Source: Candidatus Atribacter alterifermentans
Lineage (GTDB): Bacteria; Atribacterota; Atribacteria; Atribacterales; Atribacteraceae
Direction: 5' to 3'
Assembly: GCA_012517635.1 (NCBI GenBank)
Contig: JAAYUP010000334.1
Coordinates: 1 to 5,341, forward strand
DNA length: 5,341 nucleotides
The notes under the pieces are model-generated. The model did not search any database. It was given only the letters and a program-made list of their open reading frames with translations, and was not told where the DNA came from. This document shows, piece after piece, positions 1-4,954 of the stretch (its first letter is position 1; the number at the start of each line of letters is the position of its first letter). The position numbers and the translations under genes were made by a program.

Positions 1-960
1 GGTGGGACTGGACATATTGGAAGTTACTTGGTACCGCTCCTGGTTAGTAGAAACTATGAGGTTACGGTATTTTCTCGAGGTTCAACCAAGCCCTATCCAG
101 AATCTATAGTTTGGAGAAAAATAAATCAGATAAAAATTGATCGGGAACGAGATGAAAAAAATGGGAATTGGCAAGAAAGAATCAAGGACCTTGAACCCGA
201 TATTATTGTTGATCTTATTTGTTTTGATCCGAATAGTGCTCAAATAATGGTGGAAACCATTGACCAAGTTGACATTCATCTTCTCACTTGCGGGACGGCT
301 TGGATATATGGAAAAACCTGTATTATACCAACTCCAGAAACAGCACCTCGTAACCCTCAAAATGATTATGCACAAAAAAAAGTCGATATCGAGAAAATTC
401 TCCTTTCCTATACTTATGAAGGGCACATTCAGGCAACCCTTATTCATCCAACTCATATAACCGGACCAGGAAAACCTTTTATTACTCCATTCGGGGATAA
501 TAATCTTAAAACCTTACAGGACATCATGAATGGAAAGGAAATATATCTCCTTGATGGAGGTCTTAGCACTTTGCATCATGTCCATCCAGCTGATATTGCT
601 TTTCTCTTTTTAAGATGTATTGAAGAAAAAGATTACACCATCGGTGAGTGCTTTAACTGTGGAACAACCCATGCAATGACTTTTTTTGGATTAGGTCGTT
701 ATCTTGCCCATCTCATGAATGTCGAATTCCGTTATCAAAATATTTCTTTAGAAGAATACACCGAAAATTTTGGTTATCCAACCATGGCAGCCGATCACGT
801 CCGTCAGGGATGTTGTGTCTCAATGAGAAAAGCTTCTGAAATGCTCAATTTCTCACCCCGTTATAGCCCTGAAGATGCGGTTCGAGAAGCCTTAAATGAT
901 TTAATTCTTCAAAAAAAACTATCCTGGAGTAAAACCAATGAGCATTTACAAAGATTGTGA
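1..960 (+). CDS. NAD-dependent epimerase/dehydratase (extended SDR), 5'-truncated
   Basis: The reading frame is open from the first base, so the true start lies left of the window. The visible protein begins with GGTGHIGS, the glycine-rich Rossmann motif (GxxGxxG) that normally sits 7-10 residues from the N terminus, so only a few codons are missing. Of 319 visible residues, a second beta strand ends in VTVFSRG, LLTCGTAWIYG fits the catalytic Ser/Thr strand, and YAQKK at about residues 123-127 is the YxxxK pair. A later VHPADIA segment is typical of sugar epimerase/dehydratase-like SDRs. Such enzymes use NAD(P) to oxidise, epimerise or dehydrate nucleotide sugars in the cytoplasm. The substrate cannot be assigned. 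The stop overlaps the downstream phosphohexomutase gene by 23 nt, suggesting one operon for sugar activation or glycan synthesis. The TTG at 28 lies after the glycine motif and is not the start. Confidence 0.87.
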   Translation, partial: GGTGHIGSYLVPLLVSRNYEVTVFSRGSTKPYPESIVWRKINQIKIDRERDEKNGNWQERIKDLEPDIIVDLICFDPNSAQIMVETIDQVDIHLLTCGTAWIYGKTCIIPTPETAPRNPQNDYAQKKVDIEKILLSYTYEGHIQATLIHPTHITGPGKPFITPFGDNNLKTLQDIMNGKEIYLLDGGLSTLHHVHPADIAFLFLRCIEEKDYTIGECFNCGTTHAMTFFGLGRYLAHLMNVEFRYQNISLEEYTENFGYPTMAADHVRQGCCVSMRKASEMLNFSPRYSPEDAVREALNDLILQKKLSWSKTNEHLQRL

Positions 961-2326
961 TATACGAGGTATCTACCCCGATGAAATAAACGAAGAAACT
1001 GCTTATTTAATTGGAAGAGCTTCGGGTTCAATGGTCCCGGCAGGAAGCTGTTTTGCGGTTGGTGGGGATGTACGAATCAGTACCCTTCCCCTAAAAAAAA
1101 ATTTAATACGCGGACTAGTAGATAGTGGAATCAATGTGACTGATATAGGAATCGTTCCCACCCCGCTTCTTTATTTTGCTATTGATTATCTCCGCTTACG
1201 AGGGGGTATTATGGTTACTGCTTCTCACAATCCAGCCGTATATAATGGTTTTAAAATCCTTTTAGATGAATTGCCAATCACTCCCCGAGATATAAAAGAG
1301 ATACAAAAAAGGGTAAAGAAAAAAATCTTCCGCGCTCAGAGAGGACAAATTGATCAAACAAAAAATTTTGAAAAGGAATACCTCTTATTTTTAAAAAAAT
1401 TTTCGACTCCACCCCAAAGGAAATTAACTCTTGTGGTTGATTGTGGAAACGGAAGTTATTCTGGTTTAGCCCCTGATTTTTTAACCTCGCTTGGCTATCG
1501 GGTAATTTCTCTATATTGCGAACCAGACGGTTCTTTTCCCAATCGTCCACCTAATCCCTCACAACCTGAAAATTTGAGAGCTCTCTGTCAAACGATTATT
1601 CAGCATCAGGCTGATGTTGGGATTGCATTTGATGGAGATGGCGATCGGGTGATCTTTGCCGATGAAAGGGGGAAAGTCATTCTCCCTGAACATGGGATGA
1701 TTTTCTTCATTCGCCATCTCTTGTCCCATCTTTCTTCCGGCCAAAAATTTGTCTATGATATAAAGAGTTCTCGAATTGTTGCCGACGAGGTTCAACGTTT
1801 GGGCGGCATCCCCTTGGTCGAAAGGTCTGGTCATACCTATATAAAAACGCGCCTCATCCGAGAAGATGCAATTATGGCAGGTGAAATTAGTGGGCATTAC
1901 TTTTTTCGTGAGATTCACCGTGATGATGGGCTTTTTGCTGCAATGATTTTTCTTGGTTACTTATCCTCCCAAAATTTACCCCTTTCCAAAATTATCGAGA
2001 CCTATCCTTCTCCACATGTTACTCCTGACATTCGTATCCAAACTCGTTCCTATCCCAATTTAATGAGCATGCTCAAAAAATCTCATTCCAATGAAAAAAA
2101 TGTGACTACAATTGATGGTTTTCGTGTTGATTGGTTAGAAGGATGGGGATTAGTTAGAAAATCAGTAACCGAACCGGTATATACTCTTCGCTTTGAAGCT
2201 AATCAAAATGAAAATCTTTTCGAGATCGTCCATCGCTTTCTTTATGCTCTTCCTGATGTTGAACAAGAAATTTTAGCTCGATTAAAAAATACTCACGAAG
2301 TAAAACCCATTGACAATGGCGATTAA
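938..2326 (+). CDS. Phosphomannomutase/phosphoglucomutase (ManB/AlgC-type alpha-D-phosphohexomutase)
   Basis: The 462-residue protein has the usual full length and all four active-site regions of the alpha-D-phosphohexomutase family. TASHNP carries the phosphoserine nucleophile (Ser96), DGDGDR at 232-237 is the Mg-binding loop, GEISGH at 315-320 is the sugar-recognition loop, and RKSVTEP at 407-413 is the phosphate-binding loop of domain 4. The GHTYIK segment and GEISGH resemble AlgC-type bifunctional PMM/PGM, so it probably interconverts mannose-6-P/mannose-1-P and/or glucose-6-P/glucose-1-P in the cytoplasm, feeding GDP-mannose or UDP/dTDP-glucose for glycans. Specificity is inference. The ATG at 938 has GGAG (926-929) eight bases upstream, inside the end of the preceding epimerase gene; the 23-nt overlap points to co-transcription and translational coupling. 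No GC-rich intrinsic terminator follows the stop. Confidence 0.93.
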   Translation: MSIYKDCDIRGIYPDEINEETAYLIGRASGSMVPAGSCFAVGGDVRISTLPLKKNLIRGLVDSGINVTDIGIVPTPLLYFAIDYLRLRGGIMVTASHNPAVYNGFKILLDELPITPRDIKEIQKRVKKKIFRAQRGQIDQTKNFEKEYLLFLKKFSTPPQRKLTLVVDCGNGSYSGLAPDFLTSLGYRVISLYCEPDGSFPNRPPNPSQPENLRALCQTIIQHQADVGIAFDGDGDRVIFADERGKVILPEHGMIFFIRHLLSHLSSGQKFVYDIKSSRIVADEVQRLGGIPLVERSGHTYIKTRLIREDAIMAGEISGHYFFREIHRDDGLFAAMIFLGYLSSQNLPLSKIIETYPSPHVTPDIRIQTRSYPNLMSMLKKSHSNEKNVTTIDGFRVDWLEGWGLVRKSVTEPVYTLRFEANQNENLFEIVHRFLYALPDVEQEILARLKNTHEVKPIDNGD

Positions 2327-2350
2327 ACCAATTTATTGATAGTTTTAATC
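2321..2350. repeat. AT-rich inverted repeat at the end of the mutase gene
   Basis: GATTAAA (2321-2327) and TTTAATC (2344-2350) form a perfect 7-bp inverted repeat with a 16-nt loop, starting on the last sense codon of the mutase gene. Only one G-C pair per arm and the lack of a clean U-tract make it a poor intrinsic terminator. It could be an operator half-site pair or chance. Confidence 0.25.
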
Positions 2351-2405
2351 GTCTTTTATTCATTATCCTCCTTATCAATTTTCTAATGGAATAGAGTCTT
2401 GATAA
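2336..2405. promoter_or_regulatory. Cluster of TTGATA elements upstream of the S24 repressor (possible operators)
   Basis: TTGATA occurs on the + strand at 2336-2341 and 2399-2404 and inverted as TATCAA at 2373-2378. The last two extend to a perfect 7-bp inverted pair, TTATCAA (2372-2378) and TTGATAA (2399-2405). The two + copies are 63 bp apart, about six helical turns, and the right one is also the -35 hexamer. HTH-S24 repressors usually regulate themselves, so these may be operators. This is inference: the motif is short, AT-rich, and also occurs by chance inside lepB (about 3525-3531). Confidence 0.25.
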
Positions 2406-2427
2406 TATTTTACATCTGTCATATAAT
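2399..2427 (+). promoter_or_regulatory. Sigma-70 type promoter of the S24 repressor gene, predicted leaderless
   Basis: TTGATA (2399-2404), a 17-bp spacer, then a perfect TATAAT (2422-2427) match the housekeeping sigma consensus. Counting the last base of the -10 as -7 puts +1 at 2434, exactly the A of the repressor ATG. There is no Shine-Dalgarno sequence in the bases before that ATG, which agrees with a leaderless transcript. Confidence 0.8.
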
Positions 2428-2433
2428 TAAACT

Positions 2434-3081
2434 ATGGCGTTCAAAGATTGGCTTAGAGAAAAAATGCAAGAAAAAAATTGGAATCAAGTTCAACTGGCTC
2501 AGGCATCTGGTGTTTCCCAAGCAGCCATTTGTCGATGGCTCAAAGGTGAAAGGGAGCCGGATATTACCACTTTGCAAAAAATTGGGAGAACTATGAAAAT
2601 ATCTGAATGGGAGCTGCTTCTCATAACAGGTATTATTAATCGTGATGTATTTACTTTGGAAGATGAGGACATTGCTATTCCTGTTCTTTCCTCAAAAATT
2701 CCCTGTGGAATAGCCGAAAACGATTTTGATGCTTATACTGTTGGTTATGAGGTCTTTAAAAAATCACTTATCCAAATGAAAACCGGGAATTCATATCAAG
2801 ATAAGATTCGTTTATTTATTGTCCGCGCCAAAGGAGATTCAATGACTGGTAAAGGAATTACAGAAAACGATTTGGTGATTTTCTCCCCTGATCTTCAAAC
2901 TCTGTCTGGAGACATTGCTATCGTTGAACTTGAAGATCTCGGTTTATGCATTAAAGAAGTTATTTTTCAAGATCATGCAGTTATCCTTAAGTCTGCAAAT
3001 CCCAAATATGACCCCATTATCCTGATTGACAAGCCTACACGTATTATAGGAAAAGTTATTATGCATGTTGGTTATCATTGA
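2434..3081 (+). CDS. XRE-family HTH / peptidase S24 transcriptional repressor (LexA/CI-like)
   Basis: This 215-residue regulator has two parts. Residues about 5-65 form an XRE/Cro-CI DNA-binding domain, with the helix-turn-helix around 18-38 (LAQASGVSQAAICRWLKG). Residues about 80-210 form a peptidase S24/LexA-like domain. GDSM at 134-137 supplies the nucleophile Ser136, and CIKEV supplies the general base Lys174. The expected self-cleavage site is Cys91-Gly92 in IPCGIAEN; Ala-Gly is commoner, but Cys-Gly is known in some phage repressors. All parts for RecA-stimulated or other self-cleavage are therefore present. It probably represses its own and nearby promoters until a stress signal. No adjacent integrase, Cro or phage gene is visible, so it looks like a chromosomal stand-alone regulator, not part of an intact prophage. 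The ATG at 2434 is favoured by the leaderless promoter and lack of a later well-placed start. It is not LexA itself, whose N-terminal winged helix differs. Confidence 0.9.
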   Translation: MAFKDWLREKMQEKNWNQVQLAQASGVSQAAICRWLKGEREPDITTLQKIGRTMKISEWELLLITGIINRDVFTLEDEDIAIPVLSSKIPCGIAENDFDAYTVGYEVFKKSLIQMKTGNSYQDKIRLFIVRAKGDSMTGKGITENDLVIFSPDLQTLSGDIAIVELEDLGLCIKEVIFQDHAVILKSANPKYDPIILIDKPTRIIGKVIMHVGYH

Positions 3082-3131
3082 TTGCTTTGAAAAAATAAGG
3101 GATAATACCAAGTGAAATAAATACTAACTCA

Positions 3132-3161
3132 TTGTTTATTCGTTCCTTTTGGCCATATAAT
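3132..3161 (+). promoter_or_regulatory. Promoter upstream of lepB
   Basis: TTGTTT (3132-3137), an 18-bp spacer and TATAAT (3156-3161) form a good sigma-70 type promoter, with +1 expected near 3166-3169. This gives a 5' leader of about 85 nt before the lepB start. GTTCC (3142-3146) and GGAAC (3164-3168) form a short inverted repeat flanking the -10 with centres 22 bp apart, a possible but unproven operator. Confidence 0.65.
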
Positions 3162-3202
3162 CTGGAACATTTTATATTGTAATTTGATAAGGAGTGAATA
3201 GA

Positions 3203-3214
3203 ATCCTTAAGGAT
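3203..3214. repeat. 12-bp perfect palindrome in the lepB leader
   Basis: ATCCTTAAGGAT reads the same on both strands. Its left half can also pair with TAAGGA at 3188-3193, so the leader RNA could form a small hairpin there. A function is not evident and chance is possible. Confidence 0.3.
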
Positions 3215-3242
3215 AAAGAGCTTTGATCACTTCCATAAATGA

Positions 3243-3249
3243 AGAGGTG
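3243..3249 (+). promoter_or_regulatory. Ribosome binding site deciding the lepB start
   Basis: AGAGGTG lies four bases before the ATG at 3254 and pairs well with the 16S anti-Shine-Dalgarno sequence. The upstream in-frame ATG at 3239 has no such sequence before it and would place the RBS inside the coding region, so 3254 is preferred. Confidence 0.65.
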
Positions 3250-3253
3250 CAGA

Positions 3254-3835
3254 ATGAAAAAAGAAAAATCTCCTTCAAAGATTAATAATAATGCTCATTT
3301 AACAAAAGAGACAAAAAAGAAAAGCCCCTTGCGTGAAGCCATCGAAACCATTGTTTGGTCTTTGGTGATTGCTTTATTAATCATTTATTTTGTTGTTCAA
3401 AGTTTTTATATTCCTTCAAGTTCAATGGAACCCACTTTAGTTCCTGGAGAAAGGGTTCTGGTCGCTAAGTTTTATTATCGAATCACCGAACCACAAAGGG
3501 GAGACATCATTGTTTTTCGATATCCAATTGATAATAGAAAAAATTTAATAAAAAGAGTTATTGGGCTTCCCGGTGAAAAGATTAAAATATCGAACGGGAT
3601 GATCTACGTCAATGGCGAGCCTCTTCAGGGAGATAAATTTAGCCGTACTTATTATGACTATGGATTTTATGGAGAAGGGGAAAAAACTGTCCCAGAAGAT
3701 TCTTATTTTGTACTCGGCGATAATAGCTTAAATAGTGATGATAGTCGCTTTTGGGGTTATGTTCCTCGAAAGAATATATTAGGACGGGCATTTCTTATTT
3801 ACTGGCCTCTAACTCACATTGCCATACTAAAATAA
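3254..3835 (+). CDS. lepB: Type I signal peptidase (SPase I)
   Basis: LepB is the membrane-bound serine protease that removes signal peptides from Sec/Tat-exported proteins on the outer face of the cytoplasmic membrane. From the ATG at 3254 the protein has 193 residues: a Lys-rich cytoplasmic tail, one transmembrane segment at about 31-51, then the catalytic domain. IPSSSMEPTL holds the nucleophile Ser57 (box B), KRVIGLPGE holds the general base Lys100 (box D), and GDNSLNSDDSR at 155-165 is box E. The short insert between boxes D and E and the single N-terminal span resemble the compact Gram-positive-type enzymes rather than the larger E. coli one. An in-frame ATG at 3239 would add five residues (198 aa) but lacks an RBS. 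The gene has its own promoter and lies 172 nt after the repressor gene; a regulatory link with it is possible but unproven. It ends facing the CDF exporter gene, with a hairpin between. Confidence 0.94.
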   Translation: MKKEKSPSKINNNAHLTKETKKKSPLREAIETIVWSLVIALLIIYFVVQSFYIPSSSMEPTLVPGERVLVAKFYYRITEPQRGDIIVFRYPIDNRKNLIKRVIGLPGEKIKISNGMIYVNGEPLQGDKFSRTYYDYGFYGEGEKTVPEDSYFVLGDNSLNSDDSRFWGYVPRKNILGRAFLIYWPLTHIAILK

Positions 3836-3842
3836 AGCTCTC

Positions 3843-3896
3843 ATATCACCATGGGTTCATGGATAAACCCATGGTGATGTTTCTCAAGTTTTTTTT
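3843..3896. terminator. Hairpin between convergent genes, likely shared (bidirectional) terminator
   Basis: Arms 3843-3857 and 3866-3880 form a 15-bp stem with one G-U pair and an 8-nt loop; both arms contain CCATGG. On the + strand a run of eight T (3889-3896) follows, but eight bases after the stem, which is longer than ideal. On the - strand TTTATTTT (3836 down to 3829) follows about six bases after the stem. The hairpin starts just after the lepB stop (3835) and ends just before the CDF stop (3884), and each U-tract lies in or at the end of the opposing gene. Confidence 0.75.
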
Positions 3897-4768
3897 AATA
3901 TATTTGTAGCTGGTTCAATGTGAACCACAACATCCGAAACTCCAGGTATATTCTTTTTTAAAGTATTTTCGACATGATTGGCAATTTCATGGGCATTTTG
4001 AACATCCATGTTGTTATCTACTAAGAGATGAAGATCGATATGAATATCATCTTTTCGACCTCGTGTCCTAATTTTGTGACAACCTTTAACCTCGGGAATA
4101 GAAAGGACAAAATGAGTAATAACCGAAGGATCAATAATGATGCGGTCACATAAAACATCAGAACTCCTTAAAAGGATTTGAATGCCAGATTTTAAAATTA
4201 AACCAGCAATAACCATAGCCGCAATTCCATCTAACCACGTTACTCCCAATCGAACTGTAATGAGTGTAATAACAACTGAAATAGAAACAAAAATATCGCT
4301 CAAAGTATGAAGAGCATCACTGGTAAGAATATCACTATGAAGTTGCCGACCTATTCGATTTTCATAACTGACTACTAGAATATTAACAAACAATACAATT
4401 CCCATAACAATAAAACTTGAAGGAGTAACTTCAGGAATAATTGGTTTACTTAAGCGGTCAATAGCTCCTCGTAAAATATCAATACTCACGATAAAAAGGA
4501 GCAGGGCAATAGCAATAGAAGCAAAGCTCTCAAATTTTTTGTGCCCATAAGGATGGTTACCGTCGGCAGGCCGAACTGAAATAGAAATCGCTATCAATCC
4601 AATGATATTCGAAGCCCCGTCAGAAAGAGAATGAAATCCATCAGCTGTCATACTGGCTGAACCAATATGTTTCCCATAGAGCAACTTGGTCAAGGCTACT
4701 CCCCAATTCAGAAGTAATATCCCTAGTAATACATTACGAATCGTATAATAACGGGTTTGTTCGGTCAT
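3884..4768 (-). CDS. Cation diffusion facilitator (CDF) metal efflux transporter, riboswitch-controlled
   Basis: The 294-residue protein belongs to the CDF family, proton-coupled exporters of divalent metals that work as dimers in the cytoplasmic membrane. Hydrophobic spans lie at about 10-30, 36-64, 82-102, 116-136, 152-174 and 178-202, matching the six-helix plan. The transport site is formed by HSLSD (His46, Asp50) in helix 2 and HTLSD (His154, Asp158) in helix 5. YGHKKFE at 74-80 is the conserved loop between helices 2 and 3. Residues about 207-290 form the cytoplasmic dimerisation domain, with HIDLHL, AHEIA and HIEP histidines. The HxxxD/HxxxD pair is often called zinc-type, yet the leader carries a NiCo riboswitch, so Co/Ni (or Fe) efflux is the better inference. 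The ATG at 4768 follows GGAGGA by six bases; an ATG-extended frame to 4822 would run into the terminator and is rejected. Confidence 0.92.
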   Translation of the reverse strand: MTEQTRYYTIRNVLLGILLLNWGVALTKLLYGKHIGSASMTADGFHSLSDGASNIIGLIAISISVRPADGNHPYGHKKFESFASIAIALLLFIVSIDILRGAIDRLSKPIIPEVTPSSFIVMGIVLFVNILVVSYENRIGRQLHSDILTSDALHTLSDIFVSISVVITLITVRLGVTWLDGIAAMVIAGLILKSGIQILLRSSDVLCDRIIIDPSVITHFVLSIPEVKGCHKIRTRGRKDDIHIDLHLLVDNNMDVQNAHEIANHVENTLKKNIPGVSDVVVHIEPATNILKKT

Positions 4769-4774
4769 CGAAAA

Positions 4775-4780
4775 TCCTCC
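4775..4780 (-). promoter_or_regulatory. Ribosome binding site of the CDF exporter
   Basis: Read on the - strand this is GGAGGA, a near-perfect Shine-Dalgarno core, ending six bases before the ATG at 4768. It lies downstream of the riboswitch terminator, so control is exerted on transcript elongation, not by hiding the RBS. It fixes the start 18 codons inside the longest open frame. Confidence 0.85.
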
Positions 4781-4790
4781 ACAATAAAAC

Positions 4791-4830
4791 AAAAAAACCT
4801 GCAAGACCAATACTGGTCCCACAGGTTTTT
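4791..4830 (-). terminator. Intrinsic terminator of the NiCo riboswitch expression platform
   Basis: On the - strand the arms 4830-4814 and 4809-4793 pair over 17 positions with three G-U pairs near the middle, closed by a GTAT loop (4813-4810). The stem runs into seven T (4797-4791). The left arm contains ACCTGT (4826-4821) and the conserved GGGA (4820-4817), which the aptamer needs for its last helix and metal site. Terminator and folded aptamer are thus mutually exclusive: metal binding should prevent termination and let the exporter gene be transcribed. Confidence 0.88.
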
Positions 4831-4892
4831 ACCTGTTGCTTTTTGCCCAGCCCCATTACCTGACGAATCCAGGATAATCGCCTGCTCCATAT
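4810..4892 (-). promoter_or_regulatory. NiCo (czcD-type) riboswitch aptamer
   Basis: Read on the - strand, the leader matches the NiCo/czcD RNA motif as I remember it. AGCAGGC (4886-4880) is followed by P2, ATTA/CCTG (4878-4870, one bulged T) pairing with CAGGTAAT (4862-4855). P3 is GCT (4851-4849) with AGC (4840-4838), enclosing the conserved GGGC (4848-4845). AACAGGT then pairs as P4 (4836-4831) with ACCTGT (4826-4821), ending in the conserved GTGGGA (to 4817). P1 is ATATGG (4892-4887) with CCAgTAT (4816-4810), one bulge. This four-way junction binds Ni(II)/Co(II) cooperatively; later work argued for Fe(II) as the physiological ligand. Position before a CDF exporter and overlap with an intrinsic terminator are exactly what this class shows, so it acts as an ON switch. 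The match is from memory of the motif, not a covariance search. Confidence 0.9.
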
Positions 4893-4899
4893 CTATTTT

Positions 4900-4928
4900 A
4901 TTATATAGAAAATAGTTCTCACATTCAA
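4900..4928 (-). promoter_or_regulatory. Promoter of the riboswitch-CDF transcript
   Basis: On the - strand TTGAAT (4928-4923), a 17-bp spacer and TATAAT (4905-4900) form a strong sigma-70 type promoter. The predicted +1 is at about 4893, so the aptamer begins within one or two bases of the transcript's 5' end. Confidence 0.8.
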
Positions 4929-4954
4929 CTCATCACATTGGGGAATTTACCCAC

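Noticed and set aside
82..456. 124-residue open frame on the - strand
   Set aside because: It lies wholly opposite the epimerase gene, has no recognisable domain, and the sense strand has clear SDR motifs throughout.
260..460. 66-residue open frame on the + strand
   Set aside because: It is an out-of-frame shadow inside the epimerase gene without a domain or convincing RBS.
1278..1918. Two open frames on the - strand (1278-1550 and 1559-1918)
   Set aside because: Both are antisense to the intact phosphohexomutase gene, whose motifs cover the region; no family resemblance is seen.
2399..2433. SOS box (LexA site) at the S24 repressor promoter
   Set aside because: Neither the CTG-N10-CAG type nor the GAAC-N4-GTTC type palindrome is present.
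2399..2596. 65-residue open frame on the + strand starting at the repressor promoter
   Set aside because: Its start coincides with the -35 box and it overlaps the HTH domain of the repressor in another frame.
3064..3108. Terminator after the repressor gene
   Set aside because: GGTTATC and GATAATACC pair only with a two-base bulge and a long loop, and no U-tract follows.
3189..3194. AAGGAG as RBS of a small leader ORF before lepB
   Set aside because: No start codon lies at a usable distance; the only GTG overlaps the motif and gives ten codons.
4769..4822. 18-codon N-terminal extension of the CDF transporter
   Set aside because: It would be encoded by the riboswitch terminator and the RBS; GGAGGA clearly directs initiation at 4768.
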